The position numbers were made by a program, and so were the translations under genes. A stretch of DNA of 64,000 bases, taken from the NCBI GenBank assembly GCA_019188255.1, contig JAETXT010000014.1:1426001-1490000 (forward strand). Reading direction: 5' to 3'. The first letter of the stretch is position 1. Each line of letters starts with the position of its first letter. This document shows, one piece after another, positions 20,894 to 31,537 of this stretch. Under the pieces are notes generated by a model. The model did not search any database, had not been told where the DNA came from, and saw nothing but the letters and a program-made list of their open reading frames with translations. The DNA is from Verticillium longisporum. Taxonomy: Eukaryota; Ascomycota; Sordariomycetes; Glomerellales; Plectosphaerellaceae.

Positions 20894-22723
20894 TTAGATG
20901 AGCGCCTGGCCCATAAACATTGCCCGCTTGACCTCTGCGATAACGTCCTTCCGGTCTTTGCTCCCAGCCAGAACTATGCCCCTTCCACGACGACCCATCC
21001 GGCCGGCCCTTCCAAGTCGGTGGATGAAGTCAATGGTGGTGTGAGGTACGTCGTACAGGATGACGTGACGGACAGCCAGCGTGTCAATACCTCGCGACGC
21101 CAGATCCGTGGCCACGATAACCTTCACATTGGGCAGCTTGCGTCCGCCTGTGGGAGCCTTGTCAGAGGCGGGTGCTCGCATGGGCTCGGCGCTCGTAAAG
21201 GAGGCGAGCATGGCGGACTGGCGTTCCTGGGCCGTGTCCCTGTGCAGGGCGATGGCGTCGATGCCTTTAGACTGGAGGTACTCCGCTACAGGCTGCACAG
21301 TCTCGCGTTCGTTGACAAAGACAAGAACACGGCGGATATCGAATTCGTCCTTGATGGGGCCCTCGTGGCGAGATGCCTCGCGGCCAATCGTTTGAATAGC
21401 ATCAGCAGTTGCTAGGTCCTTGTTGTTGCGGTACGGGTCTTTGGAAACGTCGACAACACCCAACTGAACACGTCGCGGCACGGCGTGGAGGTTCGGCGTG
21501 GTGATGCGGACCATATCGGGGAATTGAGCAGCAAGATACTTGTCCAGGCCTCGGGGAATAGTTGCAGAGCAGCATACGAGCCTCTTCACCGACGGCAGCG
21601 CCTTGTTGACGATGCTCGTGGTAAGGGGGGCGAAGCTACGGTCAAAGAGAGAGTCAGCCTCATCAATGATGAGATGGCTGACCTGCGAAAGGATGTTAGG
21701 GTCTGAGTCCGCGATGGAGGCCAACAGCTGCGGCGTCGCAATAATTAGATCGATTCCTCGGTTGGAGTACAGGTTGCGCTCCACAACCTCGGCGTTCTGC
21801 TTGGCGGAAAGCTTCTCAGACTTGAATTTGACAGCGTGCGACAATGTCTTGGCGACAGCGCCAACCTGGTCGACGAGTTCGGCGGAGGGAACCAGTACCA
21901 CGACCTTGGGCCGTGCCATGGTAGGGTGAGGCTCCTCCATCTTGGATCTCGACTTGGAGTTTCGCTGCCATTCCTTCTCTTCCTCCAGCCTCTTCTTATG
22001 AGCCTGAATATCAGGGTCCGCTGCTTCAGCGACCTTGATGGCATTTATGGCGGGCAGCAGGTAGGCGAGCGTCTTGCCGGAACCCGTCTCGGCCGCAAGG
22101 AGAAATTCCTGTCTCTGTTCCGTCTTGCTCCTCCCGAACCGAGGTAAGAACCGGCTTTGCTGGCCCAAAAGGGCAGGAATGGCCAGTCTCTGAACAGGAG
22201 TCGGTTTGATGTCGATCATGCCCTTGAGAGCGTCGTCGAACAGCGCCTTCTTGACCGATGGCAACAGGTCGAACTGATCGAACGACTCATACGAGCCCAT
22301 TTCGTCTTTGATTTGTGTCCTTTTCCGGTACGAGATGTCTGCAAGAGCGCGATGCATCTTGAGGGCCCTGAAATCCTCGCGATCATCTCTGCGGCGTCGG
22401 TCGGCGGATCGATTGTGAGATTGGGTCGGTGTCTGGGAACGGGATGTCGGGCTTGGGCGTCCTCTGAATTGTGTTTGGTTCATGCCACCAAACGGGCCCT
22501 CGACGGCTCTTCTCGGTGGTTTGGCGTTATTTAGTCCGAAGGGGGACGGGCGGGCGACTTGCTTGCGATCGGATAGTACCATTCGCGATGGCTTCCCTCG
22601 AATGGCTCTTTGCGATGCGAACCCTTGGGTAAGTGTAGTTGGAAGAGGCGTGGGCAGAGCAGCCCGCGGCCGAAGAGCAAATTGGCAGAGAAGACATTGT
22701 GAACCCATCGTGCGAGGCGGCAT
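20894..22723 (-). CDS. MRH4: Mitochondrial DEAD-box RNA helicase MRH4
   Basis: Single exon, 609 aa. The N-terminus (MPPRTMGSQCLLCQFALRPR) is rich in Arg and Ser with no acidic residues for over 50 positions, fitting a mitochondrial presequence; an alternative start lies five codons in. Helicase motifs in order: Q-type region PTPVQRLAIPALL (about 184), motif I AETGSGKT (about 211), motif II DEAD in IIDEADSLFD (about 352), motif III SAT, then ATDLASRGIDTLAVRHVILY and motif VI HRLGRAGRMGRRGRG. The order and the long insert after motif I fit Mrh4, which is required for late assembly of the mitochondrial large ribosomal subunit. It is divergent from the 23377 gene with a 653-bp gap. Confidence 0.9.
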   Translation of the reverse strand: MPPRTMGSQCLLCQFALRPRAALPTPLPTTLTQGFASQRAIRGKPSRMVLSDRKQVARPSPFGLNNAKPPRRAVEGPFGGMNQTQFRGRPSPTSRSQTPTQSHNRSADRRRRDDREDFRALKMHRALADISYRKRTQIKDEMGSYESFDQFDLLPSVKKALFDDALKGMIDIKPTPVQRLAIPALLGQQSRFLPRFGRSKTEQRQEFLLAAETGSGKTLAYLLPAINAIKVAEAADPDIQAHKKRLEEEKEWQRNSKSRSKMEEPHPTMARPKVVVLVPSAELVDQVGAVAKTLSHAVKFKSEKLSAKQNAEVVERNLYSNRGIDLIIATPQLLASIADSDPNILSQVSHLIIDEADSLFDRSFAPLTTSIVNKALPSVKRLVCCSATIPRGLDKYLAAQFPDMVRITTPNLHAVPRRVQLGVVDVSKDPYRNNKDLATADAIQTIGREASRHEGPIKDEFDIRRVLVFVNERETVQPVAEYLQSKGIDAIALHRDTAQERQSAMLASFTSAEPMRAPASDKAPTGGRKLPNVKVIVATDLASRGIDTLAVRHVILYDVPHTTIDFIHRLGRAGRMGRRGRGIVLAGSKDRKDVIAEVKRAMFMGQALI

Positions 22724-23376
22724 ATTGCTCTTCTCGGCCCTTGACCGTGAATATAGATGGGCGGAATGGTTGAAGGGGGGCTACACTTTTGGCATGAAGC
22801 CCATCAGAAACCAAGTGGTCGAAAATTTGGAGCTTCGGAGGGTCGCCTGAAGTCGCGTTAGCGTGTCTGCGCCAACGTGGACCCGCCGGAGTGCTCCAGC
22901 TGTCTCTCACCAGGTCCCATTTATGCCTATGTCTTGGCATTCGATAAGCGTCTGGCAGAGCTTATCGCACTGGAGTTTCCAGGCTGCTGTACCATGTTTA
23001 TGTTGCCTGGAAATACCTATTGACAGATGAGAACAACCAACGATTTCTGCGTGACAGGATCAGAAACATGTATATAACTTACAGAGTAATAGACAAAATC
23101 GAAGTAGCCCGTTATTCCAGTCTCGTGGCTTCAAAACCAACCAAAAGCCCTATAGGGAGAAAGTACTTTGGCCCATGTGATGTCCTTAGGCTCATCCTGC
23201 GACTTAGTCAGCTTGCCCGCTTGGCTGGGACGATGGACCTCGCTTGGGCCAGCCCATCCACAATGGACTCGACCATCTCTGCGAACCACGTCACCTTGTT
23301 AACCCCTGAACGGTTGTCTCACGGTTCCCCGGGTTGGAGTTAAATAAGCAGAGCATGTCGAAAAGTGCTGCAAATC
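22724..23376. promoter_or_regulatory. Divergent promoter region of MRH4 and the 23377 gene
   Basis: 653 bp between head-to-head genes. No frame with domain signal. No specific regulatory site that I can support. Confidence 0.45.
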
Positions 23377-25370
23377 ATGAGTGCCGATTTGTTTGCCGAG
23401 TTTAATACCTTCTCATCGAAGCCTCAAAGCCAACAATCTCAGCAGACAGGTCAACCGCATCCTGTTACCCAGCAACAACAAAAGGCGGATCCGTTCGACT
23501 TCTTCGCGTCAAGCAATGCATCTGCTCAAGTGAACCAGCCCGTCCAGGCATTGGCTCAGAGCCAGAGCCAGAGCCAGCGCCAGAGCCAAACTGACAGTTT
23601 TGGTGGTTGGGGTGACTTTTCCTCACTCTCAGCCTCACAAGTCAGTCAGCAGCAACCGCAACCGCCAGTTCCAGCGACCGCAGCAGGAGGCGACGATGAC
23701 GATGGATGGGGAGATTTCGAGGTCGCTGAAACGCCTTCAGAGCCTTCAAGAACCCCGGCTCTGGAGCCACCCATCGCCGCACCAGTACTGCCAGCCAACA
23801 TCTCAGCACCGCCAACGCGAACACGGGTCCACCGGGCTTCAACCTTGGATCTCATGACCAACAGTTTGGTACCTGTGGAAGGGCAGAGTGACCCACGCCA
23901 GCCTTCTCCTGCTCTTCTCAAAAGTGCCGTTGTTCAGGCTTCCAAACCCAAGCAGCCGAAGCCCAAAGACCCAAACGTTTTATTCGATGCAGAAGACTCC
24001 GATATGGAAGTGGATGACGATGACGACTTCGGAGAGTTTGAAGTGGGCGAGACTATGTCTGCGCAGTCATCACAACAGCCAAGCAAGCCATGGCAGCATC
24101 AACCAAAGTCACCGCCATGGCACAATCAGCCAAAGTCGCCCCCTTGGCACAATCAGCCGAAATCGCCGCCCTGGCACAATGCGCCCCAGCCGCGAGAGCA
24201 ACAGTCACAGGTCGCGTCATTAGCATCACTGGATCTTTTGTCGCTGGAGGACCCCCTGTCACTCAACCGAAGAGACATGTCTCCCACTTGTCGTCACTCA
24301 GCGTCGCTTCATCTACTTCTACCTATCCGCAGGCACCCAAGTCACCTTCTTTCTCCGACCGAAACCCTTTCCCTGGCTTGGCTCTGAAGACTCCCACGTC
24401 GCCCAACTTTCCGAAGGAGCCAGCCAACAACCCTGAAAGCCCGACCCCTGTGACGGCATGGCCAGCCTTCGGCCAAACATCTCCAAAGAAGGAGGGTAAA
24501 AGCCAGAGCAATGAAGCCGCTAACCCCAACGACCATTGGTCACCGTTTGAGGACTTCTCCCCAATGCCCGGCCAACAGAAGAATGCCATCGATTCCAAAG
24601 AGCCTCCCGAGAGTTGGGATTGGGATGCTGTCGATGGAGTCGACACGTCGTCTTCTAAGCCTGCTGTCAAAACTACGACCAACACAACGCGCAAGGTTCA
24701 GAACGCAGACAGCAGTGTTAGTGATGCTACTCCTCCCACGAACATACCACCACCTTCAGTGCTGCTCTCCATATTTCCTGAGCTTCTTGCCCTCGCCAAC
24801 ACGAGCCTGTTCAAGCCAGCCGCCTCTCAGCCAACGTCTATCAAGGACCGCATCGCCTCCGACCCAGGCACAATTGCCTTTCTCCAGGGGTACCTTGCCC
24901 TTGCCGCGGTCGCTGCACGCATTATCGCAGGTCGCAAATTACGCTGGCATCGTGACAAGTTTCTTGCCCAAGGTATGGCCATTTCCAGCGCCGGTGCAAA
25001 GGGCATGAAGCTCGCCGGCGTAGACCGTGCGCAGACGGCTCGCGAAGACCGCGAGGCCGCTGACGTTGTTGATGTGTGGAAAGAGCACGTCGGCCGGCTA
25101 CGGTCTGCAGTTGCGGCAGCCAAGTCAGCACCAGGTGGACAACAATTGAGAGTACCAGACTTGGCGGAGAACATGGCTGTGACCACGGCCAAAGTTGTTC
25201 CGACGGCTCCTAAGGCGTGTCTAGTGTGTGGTTTGAAGCGCGACGAGAGGGTAGGCAAGGTGGACTTCGATGTCGAAGATAGTTTTGGTGAGTGGTGGGT
25301 TGACCACTGGGGACACCGGGCATGCAAGAACTTTTGGACTGAGCATGAGAAACAACTTCGCCAGCGGTGA
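23377..25370 (+). CDS. Aftiphilin/Laa2-like candidate adaptor protein, with one apparent 1-nt frame break
   Basis: The start is ATG at 23377 (MSADLFAEFNTFSSKPQ). The N-terminal half is Gln/Ser/Pro-rich, with two acidic aromatic motifs, DDDGWGDFEVAE (about residue 112) and DDDDFGEFEVGE (about 220). These resemble the WxxF/FGxF-type motifs that bind clathrin-adaptor ear domains in aftiphilin and yeast Laa2. Three exact peptide repeats QPKSPPWHN follow (24100-24180). The frame then shifts: adding one C to the C5 run at 24252-24256 joins SLED to PPVTQPKRHVSH and makes the gene exactly 665 codons (664 aa). The C-terminal half is helical (VLLSIFPELLALAN, GYLALAAVAARIIAGRKL) and ends with a possible zinc site, CLVCG, and an aromatic segment FGEWWVDHWGHRACKNFW. 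The clathrin link is inference from motifs; I am not certain of the family. Confidence 0.75.
24100..24180 (+). repeat. Three 27-bp in-frame repeats (QPKSPPWHN)
   Basis: Three consecutive 27-bp units encode the same nonapeptide; the DNA copies differ at several third positions. A partial copy (PWQH) precedes them. They lie inside the 23377 gene. Confidence 0.9.
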
Positions 25371-27718
25371 AGGGCGCGCGGGTGTTTATAGTTTTTTTTT
25401 TCGTACATAAATCTGACGAACACCTACGCGGTGCAGTTGAAAACTCTATCAATGAGTTCAGGTGGCTCGTCATACTTGTCAGCATGATCCGACAATCTGG
25501 GCCTTACCAGCCTAAGGCATGAGTCCCAGTCAAGGCCGGCGTAAATATTATAGCAAGCCCGAGAACCAATGATTGACCAGACACTTGGCTGCTGGCTGTA
25601 TTCTCCACCTGGACGTCCTTTGAGGCCATGAGACCAGATAGAGCACGCGGGAGTCTTGCAAAACAACCCTGGGACTGAGCCATGTTGAGCGGAAACGGCG
25701 CTGCATTGACCTAGCCTCCGGGCAAGACTGACACTGAAAAAGCTTGCTTCAACCTCTATTCCTGTCTTTGGCATTTTTAGGGTTGAACCGACCCATGCGA
25801 CTGCCGAGACAGTCAGGCACGTTGAGTGGCCCAGGCGTTGGAATGCAGGAGCCACGAGCGAGGGAGGGGCTTCAGAGGCCCAGGTACCATGCAATGCGTT
25901 GGCAGGAGGGGCAGGAAACCTCGTACCCAGAGTGCTCCTACTACATAAATGTACTTTCCGTCTAGTCTCGCTCAGTAGTGGTGGGAAAGTGACATGGCGA
26001 GGAGCAACTGAGTGGGGCGGGTAGGTACTGTTCCATTTCGCCCGCTCTGCCGAGTTGTACCTGCCGTCTCTGTACCCTGCAACCATCACCTGGCCGTAGC
26101 GGAACATTTCGTGCTCTTTGTCGCAATGAACGAGAAGAAGCACGAAGCGCAAAGAACCGGCCCAAGGAAGCGATTTGGTTTGTACCTTCTGACTATACTT
26201 GCTGATCACATCTTGAGGATGAACAGAGAGTGTAGTCGTAGATCGTCCCCGGGTTCCAGTAAGCCCCTCGTCAATGGACCCTTCGCCTCGGCAAGAGCCA
26301 CCCGTGCGTGTGGACAGCCGCGTGTCTGGCAGACGCCTCCGGTGGGCAGGTTCGAGACAAAGTGGGTAGGTAGTCGGCAAGCTGCCGGGGGGGCTGCCAC
26401 TACCTTAGGCTGGTATGGCCGATGGACAGGGAAGGCACAGTGGTCAACCCACCATCCATGCCGCTGCCCTCTGTATCAATCACTGATGCGGGCGGGGACG
26501 GAGTGCCATGCGGGCAGCTGCCACAGCGCGCACAACGACAGTAGTAACGGTGGGCAGGCTTTTACTAAGACGCCAATAGCACTGCGGTGCTCTGCTCCCC
26601 CACTGTCTTCACCTTCTTCATCCCACCACCGCCGCGCACAACTCCCCATCTTCTACCTTCTCACCTCACCTCACATCTTCTCACCATCACCCGGTCCATC
26701 TCCAACACCACCTCTCTTCCGCCCTCTCCCTCCTCTCTCTCTATCACCCATCTCTCGGCGCCCTCTTCACCTGACACGCCTCTCACCCCTCTTCAGTTCG
26801 CCTCCTCCTTGTCTCAACAATCACTTGTGAGTAATATCCCATACGTTCAAAAGCCGATCCCATCTCCAAGCGTCCGGATAGCCTTGCCCTTTGTCCACGA
26901 TCATCCCCTGGCCTTTTGTCTACCGACACCGACAAGTGCCCGCTGTCGCGGCAGCCTCGGACACCTCCCTTCTTACCCATCTATCTCCCAACGGCCGCAA
27001 CGGTGGGCGATGGTACCCCCCTTCTCTCCCTCTCGTCTTGCAGCAACAAGCCAAGGTGCCCGCACTTCCTGACCCCTACCTCACATCTGCCTTTGCAACA
27101 CACTTCATTCCTCCCGATCCCCAGCTAGAGGATCCCCCAACCCCGCCATTTCAAGTCGCCTACCTTACCTCCCCTTGTCTCGTCTTCCCGCGCCTCGCCT
27201 TACCTCACCACCACAATTTCGATGAGGGACTGACAAAAAAACACAGCGCCTCGCAAAATCCACCCCCGCCTTCAACGCCTCCTTCCACCAGGACGCTCAC
27301 GACAAGCTCAAGCAACCAGACAAAGCTTTGGACCTCGAAAATGTATGTGCCAAACCCTCTTTCACGCTCCAAATTCCTCCCTTGGATCCCTTTGGTCAAA
27401 TTCCCCAGCTCCTGCGAATTCCCTGACTGCAGCAGCGCGTCTTCAGCGATCTGCAAGCCCGAATTTCCCCTCCCCCACGTGTCGCGGTCGCATTTTGCGA
27501 CGGGCGCGTAGTTTCCACAGCCCCGAGTGTTCGCTTTGCCTGTTTCGCAAACCCCACTCAACCTCACGGAATCTTTCAACTCACCGCCAGTGCATTTGTG
27601 CGAAGACTCGATGCGCTTTGGACTGACACGCTTCAGCCGAATCGCCAGCCGAGCACCATCTCGACTGCATCTTCGTTCTTTCTCCACACTAAAACACTCC
27701 ACGACTACCTCCGCGACA
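25371..27718. other. Intergenic region and leader of the KH-domain gene
   Basis: 2.35 kb. The right part (about 26580-27718) is strongly pyrimidine-rich on the plus strand and contains a plausible leader intron (GTGAGT at about 26832, TTGCAG near 27043) and possible upstream ATGs, so it is probably a long 5' leader. The left part contains two long opposite open frames, 25424-26380 (-) and 26012-26830 (+), neither with recognisable domains. GGTACC/GGTAGGTA strings occur near 25883 and 26020. Confidence 0.5.
25424..26380 (-). CDS. Possible orphan open frame, 318 codons, no recognised domain
   Basis: An uninterrupted minus-strand frame begins MPTTYPLCLEPAHRRRLPDT and ends IDRVFNCTA before TAG. 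Its length is well above what chance predicts at this base composition, yet third-codon positions are mixed in G+C, unlike the GC3-rich neighbouring genes. It also overlaps a 272-codon plus-strand frame. It has no low-complexity bias, no signal peptide and no motif I recognise. It sits in the 2.3-kb gap between the 23377 gene and the KH gene. It could be a lineage-specific gene, an old degraded gene or chance; I lean towards non-coding. Confidence 0.2.
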   Translation of the reverse strand: MPTTYPLCLEPAHRRRLPDTRLSTRTGGSCRGEGSIDEGLTGTRGRSTTTLSVHPQDVISKYSQKVQTKSLPWAGSLRFVLLLVHCDKEHEMFRYGQVMVAGYRDGRYNSAERAKWNSTYPPHSVAPRHVTFPPLLSETRRKVHLCSRSTLGTRFPAPPANALHGTWASEAPPSLVAPAFQRLGHSTCLTVSAVAWVGSTLKMPKTGIEVEASFFSVSLARRLGQCSAVSAQHGSVPGLFCKTPACSIWSHGLKGRPGGEYSQQPSVWSIIGSRACYNIYAGLDWDSCLRLVRPRLSDHADKYDEPPELIDRVFNCTA

Positions 27719-28971
27719 ATGTCCTCCCAGGATATCCCTTCCAACGGCGACGACTTCGTTCCCCAGATGGAACAGCTCAAGCTCGACGATGGCGAGCGCC
27801 TCGGTCCAGGCGGCGAGCCTGCGCCTAAGACCGAGGAGGAGTACGCCCAGGCGCAGCTTACTCTTCGCGCCATCGTTTCCTCTAAGGAGGCTGGTGTCAT
27901 CATCGGCAAAGGAGGAAAGAACGTGGCTGACCTGAGGGACGAGACCGGCGTCAAGGCCGGCGTCAGCAAGGTTGTTCAGGGCGTCCACGACCGTGTTCTG
28001 ACCATTACTGGCGGTTGTGAAGCCATCTCGCGCGCCTACGCGATTGTCGCACAAGCCCTTCTCGAGGGTGCTCCTTCCCTCGGCATGGGTGGCGTTCCCC
28101 AGAGCAATGGCACCCACCGTATGTGACCAAGAAGCAACAAGCGCGCGCTGTATTGCTAACTTATGTCGGCAGCCATCAAGCTCCTCATCTCGCACAACCA
28201 GATGGGAACCATCATTGGTCGCCAGGGCTTAAAGATCAAGCACATTCAGGACGTCTCGGGTGTGCGCATGGTGGCACAGAAGGAGATGCTCCCTCAGTCT
28301 ACTGAAAGGATCGTCGAGGTGCAAGGCACCCCCGATGGCATCAGAGCCGCCATCTGGGAGATTTCCAAGTGCCTCGTCGATGATTGGCAGCGTGGAACCG
28401 GCACCGTCCTGTACAACCCTGTCGTTCGTACCCAGCCTGGTAGCACCCCTGCTGTTGGCGGCGGCACAAGCCCCAGCTACCCCTCTACCGGCGGCGGCCG
28501 GAGCCAAGAATACAGCAGCCCTCGTGTCTTGCGTACCGGCAATGGCGCCGACTTCAGCAGCAACGGTGGTGGCCAGCGCCCCTACAGCCGCCGTTCCGAT
28601 TCAGACGCTGCCTCCCGTGGACCTCCCACTCACGACGAGAACGGCGAGGAACTGCAGACTCAGAACATCAGCATCCCCGCCGACATGGTTGGCTGCATCA
28701 TCGGCCGTGCCGGCAGCAAGATTAGCGAGATTCGCAAGACGTCTGGGGCTCGCATCTCCATTGCCAAGGCAAGTTAGCTTGCTTGAATCAGCTTGATGTC
28801 CCCCTTTCACTCATAAACTAACACACGACGCAGGCCCCCCATGACGAGACTGGTGAGCGCATGTTCACCATTATGGGCACCAGCAAGGCCAATGAGTCCG
28901 CTCTCTTCCTCCTCTACGAGAACCTCGAGGCTGAGAAGATGCGCCGTAGCCAGGCTCAGACCTCTGAGTAA
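27719..28971 (+). CDS. Triple-KH-domain RNA-binding protein (PCBP/Rnc1/Hek2-like)
   Basis: Three exons: 27719-28118, 28173-28768 and 28834-28971, giving 377 aa. Intron 1 is GT-AG (54 nt). Intron 2 is a GC-AG intron (65 nt) with donor AAG|GCAAGT; GT alternatives create an immediate stop. Three KH domains are marked by GxxG loops: GVIIGKGGKNV (about 60), GTIIGRQGLKI (about 160) and GCIIGRAGSKI (about 322), separated by a Gly/Ser/Tyr-rich linker. The domain order matches poly(C)-binding proteins such as fission yeast Rnc1 and budding yeast Hek2/Pbp2, which control stability and translation of selected mRNAs. The start MSSQDIPSNGDDF was preferred over an in-frame upstream ATG at 27611 that would add a basic leader (FGLTRFSRIASRAPSR); the longer form would look mitochondrial, which does not suit this family. 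Confidence 0.9.
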
Positions 28972-30206
28972 GCTTCTGCCATATGTATCTTACTCGATTC
29001 TGCGTTTTGCGATTCCCTGGGCTTCTTTTTCGTCGGATACTGCAAACCTCCGGTAGGGCGATATCCAGATCTGACTTGCCGCGAGGCTGCCCTATATGCT
29101 TGATAGGGAGTGCGGAAATCATACGACGTCATGACTTCTTCCTGAACTCCTCTCCCACGGACCTCTTGACTCTTTCAAACACGAAACCGTATTCCTGGCC
29201 ACACACTCTCTCGTCCCTGCTCCCGAGGCTCGCTTTCCCAGCACCGACCCTAGCTTCCCCGATCGAGCCTCGGCCTCCGCCTTCCGTAATCCACCGTCCG
29301 TTTCTTTTCATGGCAGCCCTGGTCACAGCTGCAACAAGCCCTCAACCTGAGTCAACAACCGACGCTCGCAGGAGCACGGAAGACCGTCATTCCGCAGGCT
29401 ATCGCTATTCGCTGTCCAAGGAGCAGTTTGACTTCGCTGGCCTGTATGGGACGTTCTCTCTCACGACGTGATGAACAAAACACCACCTAACTCGGGATAC
29501 CTCTCATACACCTTGGCTTCGGCATCTTTAATCGAACACTACACCCTGCTCCTTCTTTCCCTCTCACTTATTCACCTGCGCGCGCGCACATGCAAACACA
29601 GACTCTCTCTCTCTCTCTCTGTTACTACCTCAGACGGACACCCAGGACGTCTGTCTTTTTACCCTCACTGTGCCAACATACCCAGAAAACCGGCCTCTCG
29701 CCTGATCAAGCTCATCAGAATATTGATGCACCCTGGCTCTACCTTGTCGAGGCATGCTCCGGATTTCCTCGACAAATGGTGAGATGGGGTTTATTTAGCA
29801 GACAACGAGGAAATGCAAAACTTTGAGCACCCGTCGTAGCACAACGTGAATCAAGTAGAGTCCCTGTCGATTTGCGAAATGCCTGCCTGTGGAGACGTGA
29901 TAAGCCGAAAAGCCTTATCCGTAGATGCGGATCGAGGACCCTGAAGGCGCCAAGCATGTGACCCACATTAATATTCTGGGGATTGAGCTTCCGTTCCTGG
30001 ACCAGGGATGAAGCCAACTGTCATCTCATGCGGTCCCAGCGATTCAACAATACTATAGAGCGTCGGCCCTTCGATACTGTCACTCGTTGACTATAACCTT
30101 TCTCTCTTTCATTTTCAGCCGAAACCGACATCTTTGCATACCTTTCAATACCCTTGGTTTATCTTCCTTGTTGTTTGCAAAGGACCGTAGAGCGCGAACA
30201 CCTGTA
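28972..30206. other. 3' region of the KH gene and promoter of HUT1
   Basis: 1.23 kb. Contains a (CT)8-type microsatellite at about 29602-29618 and CT-rich tracts. Frames of up to 162 codons (28983-29471) show no domain. No RNA gene seen. Confidence 0.5.
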
Positions 30207-31537
30207 ATGGCGCGCACGAAGCAAGCCACGCCTCTCCGGCGCGAGACGTCTTCGGAGTACTTTAGCAAGAACGATGCCCTCAAGCGCACCGTCAGTGGCG
30301 AGTCGCCGAAGCCCTCGAATGGCGTGACGACTAAAGGAGTGCCCCCAGCCGTTGCGTAGCCGCCGCCAAAGCAGGAGCCTGCTGCCGCATTCCAGGTGCT
30401 TGTCGCGACTGGCGGCATCTACATGTCCTTGTACGTTGTGTCTTCTTGGCTCCATGATCATGGTCGCGAAAGGTTGATTGCTAACATATGTCCAAAAGCC
30501 TGACTTGGGCTTACCTCCAGGAAAAGCTCACGACAACCCCCTATGGACCGACCGACGCGCCCGAAGTCTTCCGCTACCCCGTATTCCTGAATACAATCCA
30601 ATCTCTCTTTGCTGCCGCGACAGGCTTCCTATACCTCTACTGGAGCACTGCGCGTGCGCCCCGCGCCGCAGGTACTCCTCTTGTCCTCCCAGCGATCTTT
30701 CCGAGCCGACAGATTGCTCTTCCTCTCCTCCTTGTCGCCATCACGTCGTCTCTCGCCTCGCCCTTTGGCTACGCATCTCTCTCCCACATCGACTACATCA
30801 CCTTCCTTCTCGCCAAGTCCTGCAAGCTTCTCCCTGTCATGCTTCTTCAGACGACCCTCTTCGGCCGCCGCTACCCGTTGTACAAGTACCTCGTCGTGGC
30901 AGGCGTCACAGCAGGCGTCGCCGTCTTCACGCTGCACACGGGCTCGGGCAAGAAGAAGAAGCAGAGCGCCGCCAACCCGGACGCCAACACGGCCTGGGGC
31001 CTGCTGCTGCTGAGTGTCAACCTCATCTTTGACGGCCTCACCAACACGACGCAGGACCACATCTTCAGCACCTACCGCGCCTACTCGGGCCCGCAGATGA
31101 TGTGCGCCAACAACCTCCTCTCGAGCGCCCTGACGGCCGGCTACCTCGTGCTGAGCCCCTGGCTCGTCCGCACCGGTCTCGGCGCCTGGCTCGGCATGGA
31201 CGCCGCCGGCGGCGGCGGCGAGCTCGCGGCCGCCCTCGACTTCATGGCCCGCTACCCGGCCGTCTGGGTCGACGTCCTCGGCTTCGCCGCCTGCGGCGCC
31301 GTCGGCCAGGTCTTCATCTTCTACACCCTGTCCACCTTTTCGTCCGTCCTGCTCGTCACCGTCACCGTCACGCGCAAAATGGTCACCATGGCCCTGTCCG
31401 TCTTTGCCTTTGGCCCCCGCCTCACCGGCATGCAGTGGCTCGGCGTCGGGCTCGTCTTTGGCGCCATTGGCGCCGAGGCGCGCATCGCCACGGTCGAGAA
31501 GCAGAAGAAGGCGGCGGCGGCCAAGAAGGCGCAGTGA
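30207..31537 (+). CDS. HUT1: HUT1-like UDP-galactose/nucleotide-sugar transporter, with an in-frame TAG near the N-terminus
   Basis: Two exons, 30207-30430 and 30499-31537, with a 68-nt intron (GTACGT ... GCTAAC ... CAAAAG); the total is 421 codons. The junction reads GGIYMSF|LTWAYLQEKLTTTPYG, the family-typical first membrane helix. Many hydrophobic helices follow (FLNTIQSLFAAATGFLYLYW, SLASPFGYASLSHIDYITFL, WGLLLLSVNLIFDGLTNT, VFIFYTLSTFSSVLLVTVTV), and the tail EKQKKAAAAKKAQ is a dilysine-type ER-retrieval candidate. Hut1 is an ER transporter of the SLC35B family. Anomaly: codon 51 (30357-30359) is TAG in the predicted frame. It may be a nonsense change, an assembly error, a read-through stop, or the 3' end of an unrecognised 69-nt intron (GTCAGT at 30291 to TAG at 30359, phase 0, with an ACTAAAG branch-like site). 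The protein starts MARTKQ, identical to histone H3 residues 1-5 after the Met. Confidence 0.85.

Noticed and set aside
26012..26830. 272-codon plus-strand frame
   Set aside because: The second half translates a CT-rich promoter/leader into Ser/Pro/His runs; no domain, and it overlaps the opposite frame.
27205..27969. 254-codon minus-strand frame
   Set aside because: Antisense to the first KH exon and its leader.
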